64,000 nucleotides of DNA from assembly GCF_900107645.1 (NCBI RefSeq), contig NZ_FNQN01000001.1, positions 573,861-637,860 on the forward strand, written 5' to 3'. A program made the position numbers and the translations under genes. Every line of letters begins with the position of its first letter. Position 1 is the stretch's first letter. Shown here in pieces: positions 46,730 to 56,859 of the stretch. The notes under the pieces are model-generated. The model searched no databases and had not been told where the DNA came from. It worked only from the letters and a program-made list of their open reading frames with translations. Origin of the DNA: Desulfuromusa kysingii (GTDB lineage: Bacteria; Desulfobacterota; Desulfuromonadia; Desulfuromonadales; Geopsychrobacteraceae).

Positions 46730-48793
46730 ATGTCTGCAGAACTATTTCTCGAACTGGGGACTGAAGAGATCCCAGCCGGGTTTATTGCGCTGGCTTTAAA
46801 GGATATTCAGAAGCAACTCAGCCAAGAGTTAGAACGTGCGCACATCTCATTTGGTGAAATATCAACTTTTGCGACGCCACGACGGTTGGCAGTGTCAGTT
46901 AAGGATGTCGCAACCCAACAGCAACGCCAAGAGTTGGAAATTACTGGTCCCCCAGCGCGGATCGCGTATGATGATTCAGGTAATCCAACAAAAGCAGCCG
47001 TAGGGTTCGCCCGGACAAATGGGGTTGACGTAGAACAATTGCAGACAATCGAGACCGCAAAGGGCAAATATTTATTTATTTCCAAGGTGATTGAAGGCGG
47101 CGAGACCAAAATAGAACTACAACAAATTTTGCCGCGGATCATCAGCAAAATATCTTTTAAGAAATCAATGCGCTGGAAAAATCTCGACGTCCGCTTTGTC
47201 AGACCGATGCATTGGATTGTTGCTGTTTTTGCTGGCGAGGTTGTCCCTTTCATTTTTGGTGATCTGCACAGTGGCAATATGTCCAGAGGACATCGCTTTA
47301 TGGCGCCAGAAGAATTTAGTGTGACAGGTGTCGATGATTATTTATTGAAGGCTGAAGAGCACCATGTTATCCCTGAGATCAGTAAACGGCGTCAACTTAT
47401 CCAAGAGCAGCTAGCTGTCTTAGCTGAGCGCTTGGGGGGGACAATTAACCCTGATGATGAGCTTTTAAACGAGGTCAGCTGTCTGGTTGAATCGCCCCAA
47501 GCTTTGGCTGGCACCATCGAGGATCAATTCCTCCAATTACCCCCTGAACTTTTGATTACCAGTATGCGAGAGCATCAGCGTTACTTTACTCTGGTCGATG
47601 CCCAGGGAAAATTATTACCCCACTTTATTACGATAGCAAACACCCATGCGAAAGATTCGCGTGTCGTTGTTGCTGGAAATGAACGGGTGCTGAGGGCACG
47701 TCTATCTGATGCCATGTTCTTTTGGCGTGAGGATCAGAAGAGTAAACTCGAATCACGGTTGGAGCTGTTGAAGAAGGTCGTATATCAAGCAAAGCTGGGG
47801 ACCAGTTATGAAAAAATAGAAAGGTTTACCCAGTTGGCGACCGGCTTAGCTAAGCGCATTGCCCCACAAGATGTAGACAAGACAAAACGGGCCGCAACTT
47901 TAGCTAAGTGTGATCTGGAAACTGGGATGGTCTACGAATTCCCAGAACTGCAAGGTATTATGGGGCGTGAATATGCCTTGATAGAGGGAGAAGATAGGCG
48001 CGTTGCAGCGGCAATCTATGAACACTATTTGCCTACTCAGGCTGGAGGAGATTTACCCAGTGATGACATTGGTGCATTTGTCTCCATAGCTGATAAAATT
48101 GATACCATTTGTGGCTGCTTTAGTGTTGGCTTAATTCCGACTGGAACTGCAGACCCTTATGCTTTGCGACGTAATGCCATCGGAATTCTGGCGATTATTC
48201 TGGATCGTGGCTATGCTATATCGATTCCCGATCTGGTTGTTCAAAGCGTAGAGCTGTTAGAAGAAAAACGACAACGTACGGCTCTAGAAATCACAAATGA
48301 TGTTGTCGAATTTATTCGCTTACGATTTGTCAATATGTTGTCTGCTGGCGACTATCCTGCTGATGTCATTGATGCCGTCCTTAGTGCCTCTTTTGATGAG
48401 CCTCTTGATGCGCTTAAAAGGATCGAAGCGCTCTCAAAACTCAAAAAAATGGATGATTTTGCTCCATTAGCGGTTGCATTTAAACGGGTTGGGAATATTA
48501 TTAAAGAAGGATTAGATCAACCTGTCGAGGAAGATCTGTTAGTCGAGGAGAGTGAAAAAACGCTCTATGCCGATCTGCAAAACGTACAAGCAAAGGTTTC
48601 AGCATCTATTGTCGAACATGATTATGATCAAGCACTGGCGTTAGTCGCAGGATTACGTCAGCCTGTCGATGCGTTTTTTGATAATGTGATGGTTATGGTA
48701 GAGGATTTGGCAGTTCAGAATAACCGGCTGGCTTTATTGACCGCTGTCGCTGGTTTGTTCAAGGGGATTGCTGATTTTCGTCGGATTTCCTGA
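46730..48793 (+). CDS. glyS: Glycyl-tRNA synthetase beta subunit
   Basis: The beta subunit binds tRNA-Gly; 687 residues. The start LFLELGTEEIPAGFIALAL is diagnostic. An HD-like domain and a C-terminal DALR-type anticodon-binding domain (about 580-680) follow. It is placed 50 bases after glyQ. Confidence 0.97.
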   Translation: MSAELFLELGTEEIPAGFIALALKDIQKQLSQELERAHISFGEISTFATPRRLAVSVKDVATQQQRQELEITGPPARIAYDDSGNPTKAAVGFARTNGVDVEQLQTIETAKGKYLFISKVIEGGETKIELQQILPRIISKISFKKSMRWKNLDVRFVRPMHWIVAVFAGEVVPFIFGDLHSGNMSRGHRFMAPEEFSVTGVDDYLLKAEEHHVIPEISKRRQLIQEQLAVLAERLGGTINPDDELLNEVSCLVESPQALAGTIEDQFLQLPPELLITSMREHQRYFTLVDAQGKLLPHFITIANTHAKDSRVVVAGNERVLRARLSDAMFFWREDQKSKLESRLELLKKVVYQAKLGTSYEKIERFTQLATGLAKRIAPQDVDKTKRAATLAKCDLETGMVYEFPELQGIMGREYALIEGEDRRVAAAIYEHYLPTQAGGDLPSDDIGAFVSIADKIDTICGCFSVGLIPTGTADPYALRRNAIGILAIILDRGYAISIPDLVVQSVELLEEKRQRTALEITNDVVEFIRLRFVNMLSAGDYPADVIDAVLSASFDEPLDALKRIEALSKLKKMDDFAPLAVAFKRVGNIIKEGLDQPVEEDLLVEESEKTLYADLQNVQAKVSASIVEHDYDQALALVAGLRQPVDAFFDNVMVMVEDLAVQNNRLALLTAVAGLFKGIADFRRIS

Positions 48794-48835
48794 TTTTGTA
48801 AATTGTTTTGATCCCGTGTGAGAAGGAGCAACAAA

Positions 48836-51496
48836 ATGTCTAAATTTGTATATGCCTTTGGTGTCGGTAAGGCTGACGGTGATGGGTCAATGAAAGAACT
48901 TTTGGGGGGAAAAGGAGCCAACCTGGCCGAAATGACTTCCATTGGGCTTCCAGTCCCACCCGGTTTTACCCTTACTACAGAAGTTTGTACGGCCTATTAT
49001 GATAATAAGCATGCCTATCCCGATAGCTTAGCCGCTGAAGTCGATCAGGCATTGAAGGTGCTTGAACAACGGATGGACAAGACTTTTGGCGGCAGTGAGA
49101 ATCCGTTACTGGTTTCAGTCCGTTCAGGAGCGCGGGCGTCAATGCCGGGGATGATGGATACAGTTTTGAACCTGGGTTTGAATGACCAGACTGTTCAAGG
49201 GGTTATCAAGCAAAGTAACGATCCACGCTTTGCTTACGATTCTTATCGTCGTTTCATCCAGATGTATGCCAATGTTGTTAAGGGGATGAACGGCGAAGTT
49301 TTTGCCAAAATACTGGTGCAGAAAAAAGAGGAAAAAGGTGTCGAGCTTGATACTGAGCTTGAGGCCGACGATCTGCAACAACTGGTCAAAGAGTTTAAGG
49401 CCAGCTATAAGGAACATCTAGACGAAGATTTTCCCGAAGATCCCATGCAGCAGCTTTGGGAGGCTATTGGTGCGGTGTTTGGCTCATGGATGACCCCACG
49501 TGCAGTCACCTATCGTAAGCTCCATGGCATTCCGAGTGATTGGGGAACGGCAGTTAATGTTCAGGGGATGGTTTTTGGTAACATGGGCGATGATTGTGCA
49601 ACGGGTGTTGCCTTTACTCGCGATCCTGCTACCGGAGAAAACTATTTCTATGGTGAATATCTGGTCAATGCTCAAGGAGAGGATGTTGTTGCCGGAATCA
49701 GAACACCACAACCGATCAATTTGGCTAAGCATAAAGAGGGTGACCTTCCATCGATGGAAGAGGTCATACCAGAGGGCTATGCCCAGTTGGTCAAAATCCG
49801 AGAAATTTTGGAAAAGCACTACAAAGATATGCAAGACATTGAGTTTACCGTGGAAAAAGGGAAACTCTATATGTTGCAAACCAGAACCGGGAAACGGACA
49901 GCGCAAGCTGCTATCCGGGTTGCGGTCGACATGGTTGCTGAAGGATTAATTACGGAAAGAGAAGCCGTATTACGCGTCGAACCAGAACAGCTAGATCAAC
50001 TTTTACACCCATCTCTTGATCCTAACGCTGAAAAAAATGTGATTGCCAGAGGGCTTCCAGCTTCCCCAGGCGCTGCCAGTGGGCAGGTGGTATTTACTGC
50101 CGACGAAGCAGAAGAACAAAACCGACTGAAGAAAAAAGTCATTCTCGTGCGGATTGAAACCAGTCCCGAAGACATCCATGGGATGAATGCTGCTCAAGGT
50201 ATTTTAACCGCTCGTGGTGGTATGACTTCTCATGCAGCTGTTGTTGCACGTGGCATGGGGAAATGTTGTGTCTCTGGTTGTGGCGAAATAAAAATAGACT
50301 ATGAAAAACAGCAAATAAAAACCAAATCTGGAGAGATTGTTAAACGGGGAGACTATATCACTCTGGACGGCTCTGCCGGTGAGGTTATGCTTGGTGTGGT
50401 GCCGAAGGTTGAGCCGGAAGTCAGTGGCAACTTTGCCACTTTTATGGGCTGGGCTGATAAGTTCAGGCGTCTCAAAGTAAGGACGAATGCTGATACTCCT
50501 CATGATTCTAAAATCGCTAGAGATTTCGGAGCTGAAGGGATTGGTTTATGTCGGACCGAACACATGTTTTTTGAAGGGGACCGCATTCAAGCTGTCCGTG
50601 AAATGATTCTCGCTGAAAATGTCGAAGGGCGTAAGTTGGCGCTGGATAAGATTTTACCGATGCAAAAAGGGGATTTCATCGGCCTTTTCCGTGAAATGAA
50701 AGGTCTCCCTGTTACGATTCGCTTACTTGATCCTCCGTTGCATGAGTTCCTGCCGCAAAATGATGATGATATTTCAGAACTCGCCAATGTCGTGGGTATC
50801 CGCTTCTCTGAGGTTAAGGAACATGTCGCAAATCTGCACGAATTTAACCCTATGCTTGGACATCGTGGGTGTCGTTTAGGGATCACTTACCCTGAAGTTT
50901 ATGATATGCAAGTACGGGCAATTATGGAAGCGGCCTGTGAACTGGTAAAGAATGAAGGATTTAAAATCATCCCAGAGATCATGATTCCGTTGATCAGTCA
51001 TGTCAATGAGTTGAAAATATTACGCGCGAATGCTGTCCGGGTGGCAGAGGAAGTGTGTGCTGATTATGGGATTAAAATCGATTATCTGATAGGCACGATG
51101 ATTGAGCTACCACGTGCTGCTTTGACCGCCGATGCAATTGCCACTGAAGCTGAATTCTTCTCTTTTGGAACGAATGATTTAACGCAGACGACTTATGGGT
51201 TATCGCGTGATGATGCCGGACATTTTCTGCCGGAATATATTGAACGTGGCGTTCTGAATAAAGATCCCTTTATCGCTTTGGATCAACGTGGGGTCGGAGA
51301 GCTGGTGAAAATTGGTTTTGAGCGAGGACGAAGTACTCGCCCTGGTTTGAAGGTTGGGATTTGTGGCGAGCACGGTGGCGAACCGTCCAGTGTCATCTTT
51401 TGCCATAAACTGGGTTTAGATTATGTTTCATGCTCCCCTTATCGGGTCCCAATCGCCCGCTTGGCTGCAGCACATGCGGCATTGACTGACGAATAG
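48836..51496 (+). CDS. ppdK: Pyruvate, phosphate dikinase
   Basis: PPDK interconverts pyruvate, ATP and Pi with PEP, AMP and PPi; in Geobacter-like bacteria it supports gluconeogenesis from acetate. It has 886 residues from ATG 48836 (AAGGAG upstream). Order: ATP-grasp domain (LLGGKGANLAEM; VSVRSGARASMPGMMDT), the phospho-histidine domain with His466 in GGMTSHAAVVARGMGKC, and the C-terminal PEP/pyruvate barrel (GIGLCRTEHMFF; IGTMIELPRAALTA; FGTNDLTQTTYG; GICGEHGGEP). It follows glyS by 42 bases and ends at a strong terminator. Confidence 0.98.
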   Translation: MSKFVYAFGVGKADGDGSMKELLGGKGANLAEMTSIGLPVPPGFTLTTEVCTAYYDNKHAYPDSLAAEVDQALKVLEQRMDKTFGGSENPLLVSVRSGARASMPGMMDTVLNLGLNDQTVQGVIKQSNDPRFAYDSYRRFIQMYANVVKGMNGEVFAKILVQKKEEKGVELDTELEADDLQQLVKEFKASYKEHLDEDFPEDPMQQLWEAIGAVFGSWMTPRAVTYRKLHGIPSDWGTAVNVQGMVFGNMGDDCATGVAFTRDPATGENYFYGEYLVNAQGEDVVAGIRTPQPINLAKHKEGDLPSMEEVIPEGYAQLVKIREILEKHYKDMQDIEFTVEKGKLYMLQTRTGKRTAQAAIRVAVDMVAEGLITEREAVLRVEPEQLDQLLHPSLDPNAEKNVIARGLPASPGAASGQVVFTADEAEEQNRLKKKVILVRIETSPEDIHGMNAAQGILTARGGMTSHAAVVARGMGKCCVSGCGEIKIDYEKQQIKTKSGEIVKRGDYITLDGSAGEVMLGVVPKVEPEVSGNFATFMGWADKFRRLKVRTNADTPHDSKIARDFGAEGIGLCRTEHMFFEGDRIQAVREMILAENVEGRKLALDKILPMQKGDFIGLFREMKGLPVTIRLLDPPLHEFLPQNDDDISELANVVGIRFSEVKEHVANLHEFNPMLGHRGCRLGITYPEVYDMQVRAIMEAACELVKNEGFKIIPEIMIPLISHVNELKILRANAVRVAEEVCADYGIKIDYLIGTMIELPRAALTADAIATEAEFFSFGTNDLTQTTYGLSRDDAGHFLPEYIERGVLNKDPFIALDQRGVGELVKIGFERGRSTRPGLKVGICGEHGGEPSSVIFCHKLGLDYVSCSPYRVPIARLAAAHAALTDE

Positions 51497-51509
51497 TCTC
51501 AGCAGTAAA

Positions 51510-51546
51510 CAAAAAGCCCCGTTAGTCACTAACGGGGCTTTATTTC
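51510..51546 (+). terminator. Rho-independent terminator after ppdK
   Basis: AAGCCCCGTTAG and CTAACGGGGCTT form a perfect 12-bp stem with loop TCA, followed by TATTT; the other side has five A, so it may also end the convergent GGDEF-EAL unit. Confidence 0.9.
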
Positions 51547-51563
51547 CCTTCTGTGTCCAAATA

Positions 51564-53732
51564 TTATTTTATCCCATATTTATTAATAAAGCTTATCAGC
51601 TGATTTTTTTCAATCGGTCGACTATAGTAAAATCCTTGCGCAATACAAGAACCTTGATCTATTAAATATTGGTGTTGTGCCGGGGTTTCGACCCCTTCAG
51701 CAATGAAGTCGAGTTGCAAACCCTTTGCGACATTGAGGATGGCAGGGATAATCGTGTCCTGCATGTTTTCCGACGTAATTTTTTGCATGAAAGAACGATC
51801 CAGTTTTAGAGTATTTAACGGCAGATGATTCAGATAACTAAGGGATGAATAGCCGGTGCCAAAATCGTCAATGGCAATTTTAATCCCTGTATCGGTTAAT
51901 TTTACAATATTTGACAAGGTTCTATTCAGGTTCTTAACCAGAATGTTTTCTGTTATTTCGAGTTCAACCTCTTTAGGATTAACGTTGTAACTATTCAGGG
52001 TTTCGATGACGTATTCGGCAAAGTTATCCATTGCCAGTTCTATTGCAGATATATTGATACAAATTTGCAGATGTATCCCTTTTTTATTCCAACAATGAAT
52101 ATCATGACAGACTTTCTTAAGGACAATTTCGCCGATATCAATGATGAGGGATGTCTCCTCCGCGATATCAATAAATTTACCGGGGAGAACGAGAGTATTC
52201 TCGGGAGAGATGATTCTTACCAGCGCCTCAGCTGCATGGAGCTTGCCGGAGGTTAAATCCATCTGCGGTTGATATAAAACCAGAAACCGATCTTTTTTAA
52301 TTGCATCTCGGACAAAATTTTCAACAAATACGGTATGACTGTGTTTGTTTTTTAGTTTGTTACTGTAGAGGCAATGCCTGCTTCTTGTGTTTGTCTTGGC
52401 GTAGCAGACCGCCGTATCGGCGTTCTTGATGAGTTCTTCTTTTGTCACCCCGTGCTCTGGATAAATGACAATACCAACACTTAGGGTGATGTGAATTTCA
52501 TGGCCGTTGTGCTTGAAGGGCAGGGCCGTCTCATTGGCGATTTTATTGGCCGTCGTCATCGCGTCATCAACGGATTCTATTTCCGGTAAAAGGAGGATGA
52601 ATTCGTCACTTCCCAGTCTAGCGAGAGTATCTTCTTCACGAGTACAGCGTCTCAATTTTTCAGCTAGGTTCCGGAGTATTTCGTCACCAATACTCTGCCC
52701 ATAGCTATCATTAATCAGCTTGAAACGGTTAATGTCGATGAACAACAGGGCAAACTTTACCATGGATTTGTGTGAATGTGCGATCAGGGAGGTCAAGTGG
52801 TCATTCAATAATGATCTGTTTGGAAGTCCGGTGAGTAAGTCATGGTTGTGCTGAAAGCGAATGATTTCTTCGGCTTTTTTTCGTTCTGAGACATCTCGTG
52901 CTACACCATAGGTGCCAATGAAATTTTCTTTTCTTTTGTCGTTTCTGCCAAGTTTATATCCCCCAGAAACCTTTTTTTCTATATTGATGGCTCGAATTTC
53001 AACGTGTAAGAGTGTCCCTTTTCTTTTGCCTTGTAACCTTATCTCCTGACTTTCACTGTTCTTAGGAAACTGTTTTTTCGTAAAGAAAAGATTGGCCCGA
53101 TCTCGATCCTGAGGGTGGACCACGTCCCGGTAATGTTTGCCGATAATTTCTTTTCTGCTGTAACCAAGTAATTTTATGGTATTTCTATTCACAAAAACGA
53201 AATAACCATCTCGATCCAGCATATACAAAAGATCTGGCGAATTGTGAACGATGAAGCGGTGAAGAGCTTCAGACTCTTCTAACATGCCAATCATCTCTTT
53301 ATTGTCTTGCTCCAGGTAGATTTTCTCCAGAACATTTTTGATTGAAAACAGCAGTTCGTCTGCAGAATAGGGCTTACGAATAAAATCTCGTGCACCATTT
53401 TTGAGGACATGAATGGCTTTCTTTATTTCAGATTCGCCACTGATAACGATAACATTTGTATTAATAGCGTTATTGTTGATGTATTCAAGAACCTTTTCGC
53501 CACCCATATCGGGCATATTCAAGTCAAGGAGAGTCAACACGTAGTCATTGTGGTTCAGCTCTTCAATCGCAGCGTGCCCACCCGCGACGGTATGAGCACT
53601 CATCCCGTTGAATGCAAGTATCCCCTTAACACTTTGCCCTACTGCAACGTCATCATCGACAATCAGAATCTTGCCATTTTTTGCTTCTAGATGATCATGT
53701 TGACTTTTGTTGAAATGACCAATATCAATCAT
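51564..53732 (-). CDS. Response regulator with PAS, GGDEF and EAL domains
   Basis: This 722-residue cytoplasmic protein combines an N-terminal receiver (phosphoacceptor Asp70 in LLDLNMPDMGG; acidic DDD at 26-28), a PAS domain (about 150-265: LLYMLDRDGYFVFVNRNTIK), a GGDEF domain with GSDEF in place of GGDEF (about 290-455), and an EAL domain (about 470-715) with AEALVR, IDDFGTGYSSLSYL and IAEGVETPAQ, so catalytic residues for c-di-GMP breakdown seem complete. Net activity is most likely phosphodiesterase; GSDEF may still cyclise GTP. Its start overlaps the stop of the sensor kinase gene by four bases (ATGA), so the pair is one system. Confidence 0.93.
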   Translation of the reverse strand: MIDIGHFNKSQHDHLEAKNGKILIVDDDVAVGQSVKGILAFNGMSAHTVAGGHAAIEELNHNDYVLTLLDLNMPDMGGEKVLEYINNNAINTNVIVISGESEIKKAIHVLKNGARDFIRKPYSADELLFSIKNVLEKIYLEQDNKEMIGMLEESEALHRFIVHNSPDLLYMLDRDGYFVFVNRNTIKLLGYSRKEIIGKHYRDVVHPQDRDRANLFFTKKQFPKNSESQEIRLQGKRKGTLLHVEIRAINIEKKVSGGYKLGRNDKRKENFIGTYGVARDVSERKKAEEIIRFQHNHDLLTGLPNRSLLNDHLTSLIAHSHKSMVKFALLFIDINRFKLINDSYGQSIGDEILRNLAEKLRRCTREEDTLARLGSDEFILLLPEIESVDDAMTTANKIANETALPFKHNGHEIHITLSVGIVIYPEHGVTKEELIKNADTAVCYAKTNTRSRHCLYSNKLKNKHSHTVFVENFVRDAIKKDRFLVLYQPQMDLTSGKLHAAEALVRIISPENTLVLPGKFIDIAEETSLIIDIGEIVLKKVCHDIHCWNKKGIHLQICINISAIELAMDNFAEYVIETLNSYNVNPKEVELEITENILVKNLNRTLSNIVKLTDTGIKIAIDDFGTGYSSLSYLNHLPLNTLKLDRSFMQKITSENMQDTIIPAILNVAKGLQLDFIAEGVETPAQHQYLIDQGSCIAQGFYYSRPIEKNQLISFINKYGIK

Positions 53733-55837
53733 TTCAGTTCAATCTCACTCTCTTTGAGTTTGCGAGGGATAAGAACTTTGAATTCGGTCCCCTGATCTTG
53801 ATTTGAATAGCAAAAGATACTTCCTGAAAGCTCTTTTACCAAGGTGTTGACAATGGTTAATCCCAAACCAGAGTGTCCTTCTTTGGTACTTGTGACTGGT
53901 TTGAATAGATTCTTCAAGATTTCAGCATCGATCCCCGGACCATTGTCTTTAATCGTGATTTCAACATATTGTTTGCCATTTTGATAAACATTATCTCTCC
54001 CTGTGATTGTTACCGTGCCACCGTTCTGCATCGCCTCAACACCATTCTTAATAATATTTATCAGTATTTGCTTGAGCTTGTCTTTTGGACAACAGAGAAC
54101 TGGAACCTGTTGATCCAGATGTAAGGTTGATTGTATTTGATTCGTTTTGTAGAGCGAATTTTTAAACAGTGTATCCAGTTCCGTTAGTAGTTTATTAATG
54201 TTGACCGTTTTATCATTTTCTCTGGCGGGTGCCTCAGGGTCTTTAGCGCGTAGCAGGATGTTGCCAACACGTTCAATTTCTTCGCTGATAAAGGTTAACT
54301 CTTCCTGCGCTGGGTGATCGGTGTCGATCTTTTTCCCCAACATATATAAATAATTATTGATAATCGTCAGCGGGTTGCTGATTTCGTGAGCCACTTTTTT
54401 GAAATCAACCAAAGGCATCCCGATCGGTTGTGATTTCCCTTGTTCCAGTGAAAAATAGTTTTTGGCAATTTCACTGCTGATTAATTTCAGTAAGGACGAC
54501 TTGCTTTTCAGCGTTAGCCACTCCTGTGCAGAGGTACCGAGGGCAAGGACACCGATACCAATACCATTATGGTGGACAGGTAAGAAGTAACAGGCCTCTG
54601 CATTTAATAGCCTGATAACTTGCTGATCTGCGATAGAACAACGCGCGGATGAGGATAGAAGGGCTTTTTTATCGGTGAATGACTTCACTAAAAGACTGTT
54701 TTTATCTTCGACCTTGAATTCGATCTCTGAAAGTTGATTGATTTTCAGATCGTTGACCGCACAGAGTGTTGTCTGGTCTTCTGCGAGTTTAAAAAAGAAA
54801 AGTTGGTTCAGGTTGAAAACCGCATTGAAATAGATTCTGACCTCTTTTGTGAATTCTAGCAGTTCAGCTTTTTCACTTTTGCCGATGCTGTTACTGAGGG
54901 TGATATCATGGATTTTTTCTGCCAATTTTTTGCGGTTACTCTCATTTTCCGTCGCGCTAAAAGCCCCCATTTCATCTTCTGTTATTCTGAGGCGATGACT
55001 AAAACCAAGATCGGTGATCATCTTTTCACTTTTTTGGGAGGCCATAGTCAGGCAATCCAGGATGGAATCTTCAGTTAGATCAAACAAGAGCCCCGCTTTT
55101 TCTCTGAGGAGAGAGTTGTCACGAGCGCTATTATTCGCACTGAGAGGGCTGGCAACGGCAAGAATTTTCAATAAGGTCGGAGAATTGTAGAGTTCGTCAG
55201 CAGGGGCGTTTTGGAACTGGATGGCATCAGCAAGAAAAGAGTCTAGATTCCAGCTCTGGACAAGTGCAGCACCTAGCTCACAATGCTCAACACCAAGGAT
55301 TTCCTGTTCCAGATTATGAAAGTTTGCGGTCTCCTGGTAGTAACGTTCTAACAGGGGGACATAGTCCTCTTCACGGTTCAGGATTAATAACAGCATGCCA
55401 ACCTGATGTAGCAGGCCAGAAAGAAACGCCTCGCCAGGGTTGTCATAGCCTACGAGTTTGGCAAGCCGTTCAGCAAGGTTAGCGCAGTTCAACGCTCGTA
55501 ACCATATAAGTTGAACATGCTTATTGAAATCTTGGGTGAAATTAGAAAAAAATTGTTGGATGGCGCAGGTGGTAATAATATTGCGAACATTCGTCATTCC
55601 CAAGACAATCAACATTCTGCGGATATCGGTTATTTCATTCCATTGTCGATAAATAGGGGAGTTTGCCACCTGTAATATCTTGGTCGTTAAGCTGATATCT
55701 TTTTTGATTGCGGTTGAGAACATTTCAAAATTAGCATTGTCGTTATGACACAGTTCCAGTAACTCAACCAAAAGACTGGGCTCTGAAGGGAGGTTTTCAA
55801 CGGCATAACTCTTATCTCTTAAGTAGAGACACTGCAT
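53729..55837 (-). CDS. HDOD domain sensor histidine kinase
   Basis: This 702-residue protein has no membrane helix. It has an N-terminal HDOD domain (about 20-230: LPSEPSLLVELLELCHND, KKDISLTTKILQVANSP), a GAF-like middle (about 330-460) and a histidine kinase core: H-box VAHEISNPLTIINNY, N-box LKQILINIIKNGVEAM, and the ATP-lid IKDNGPGIDAEI...SGLGLTIVNTL. HDOD proteins act as signalling scaffolds in many proteobacteria; direct fusion to a kinase suggests an intracellular cue. It is coupled with the receiver-PAS-GGDEF-EAL gene, its probable phosphotransfer partner. The stimulus is unknown. Confidence 0.92.
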   Translation of the reverse strand: MQCLYLRDKSYAVENLPSEPSLLVELLELCHNDNANFEMFSTAIKKDISLTTKILQVANSPIYRQWNEITDIRRMLIVLGMTNVRNIITTCAIQQFFSNFTQDFNKHVQLIWLRALNCANLAERLAKLVGYDNPGEAFLSGLLHQVGMLLLILNREEDYVPLLERYYQETANFHNLEQEILGVEHCELGAALVQSWNLDSFLADAIQFQNAPADELYNSPTLLKILAVASPLSANNSARDNSLLREKAGLLFDLTEDSILDCLTMASQKSEKMITDLGFSHRLRITEDEMGAFSATENESNRKKLAEKIHDITLSNSIGKSEKAELLEFTKEVRIYFNAVFNLNQLFFFKLAEDQTTLCAVNDLKINQLSEIEFKVEDKNSLLVKSFTDKKALLSSSARCSIADQQVIRLLNAEACYFLPVHHNGIGIGVLALGTSAQEWLTLKSKSSLLKLISSEIAKNYFSLEQGKSQPIGMPLVDFKKVAHEISNPLTIINNYLYMLGKKIDTDHPAQEELTFISEEIERVGNILLRAKDPEAPARENDKTVNINKLLTELDTLFKNSLYKTNQIQSTLHLDQQVPVLCCPKDKLKQILINIIKNGVEAMQNGGTVTITGRDNVYQNGKQYVEITIKDNGPGIDAEILKNLFKPVTSTKEGHSGLGLTIVNTLVKELSGSIFCYSNQDQGTEFKVLIPRKLKESEIELK

Positions 55838-55950
55838 GTCTATCGTAACCCTTTCTTCGGACGATAATTGAATGCTCGAGTAATTGATCTTTATTTAAGA
55901 TGATCTATATCCCAGTATTTTACTCTAAAAATAAAATAAAACAAATAATT

Positions 55951-56859
55951 TTAATTATTTGTCTCCCTTGAAGGGTTTTCTCCATTAAAAGCTATGAGCT
56001 TTTTGATTGCTGTGGCTTTCCTCTGCTCAAGACGGCCTGACTCCAGGCTGATATCCACTGTCAGTTTTCCCAGTTGTAGATAGAGTGGTAAAAGATCTGG
56101 TGCTTCATCTTTTAAGGCTTTTATGTGGGCAGCAACAGTCCCGATATCACCACGGACAAGCGGTCCGCTCAGGCCTTGTTCCGGGCCAAGATCTTTGACA
56201 TTGTCGAGGGATGTTTGCACTAACGGCAACAACATGGGCAGCGCCTTGTCGGATGATATTCCACACTTCACCAGCAGATCCCGGGCAACGGCAAGCAACG
56301 TTACGAGGTAGTTTGAAGCCATACTGGCAGCAGTGTGGTAAAGGGGTTTTGTCCTCGCATCAAGAATAAAAGGTTGACCACCCATGGCAGAGACCAGTTC
56401 GTGACCTAAGGTCAATGCCTGTGAGCTGTTAGATTCGATGGCACATGGGCACAGATGGAGGGTCTTGAAAGCTTTTTGTCGGTCAGCAAAGGGGAGCAGG
56501 GGGTGGAGAGACAAAAGCATCGCAGACGAGGTTTTCTGCCGCATAATTTCAGCGCAATGAAGACCGCTGAAATGGATGAGTGTGGTCTGTTCTGGGTGTT
56601 GGCACAGGCGGAGAAATTTCGATGCTGTATTTTGAATATGATCATCCGGCACTGCCAGCAAGATGATCTGTGCGTCAGAGGCCGCTGTCAGCTGTGCAGA
56701 TGCTGAAGCCTGTTCGCAACCAATATAGGAACAGGCCTCTTCTGCCCTTTCACGGCTACGGCTGATGATGGCTGTTAGCGGGTATCCAGCGAGGTGGAGA
56801 CGTTTGCCGACGGCACAACCAACTCGGCCGGGACCGATGAGGGCAATACTTTGCTTCAT
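55951..56859 (-). CDS. Rossmann-fold DUF2520 protein
   Basis: This 302-residue cytoplasmic protein has an N-terminal NAD(P)-binding Rossmann domain (IALIGPGRVGCAVGKRL; glycines 9, 11, 14) and a C-terminal helical DUF2520 domain (TAASMASNYLVTLLAVARDL). The fold is that of small dehydrogenases such as ketopantoate reductase, but no substrate is established for the family. Its ATG overlaps the stop of the FAH-family gene by four bases, so both act in one unit. Confidence 0.82.
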   Translation of the reverse strand: MKQSIALIGPGRVGCAVGKRLHLAGYPLTAIISRSRERAEEACSYIGCEQASASAQLTAASDAQIILLAVPDDHIQNTASKFLRLCQHPEQTTLIHFSGLHCAEIMRQKTSSAMLLSLHPLLPFADRQKAFKTLHLCPCAIESNSSQALTLGHELVSAMGGQPFILDARTKPLYHTAASMASNYLVTLLAVARDLLVKCGISSDKALPMLLPLVQTSLDNVKDLGPEQGLSGPLVRGDIGTVAAHIKALKDEAPDLLPLYLQLGKLTVDISLESGRLEQRKATAIKKLIAFNGENPSRETNN

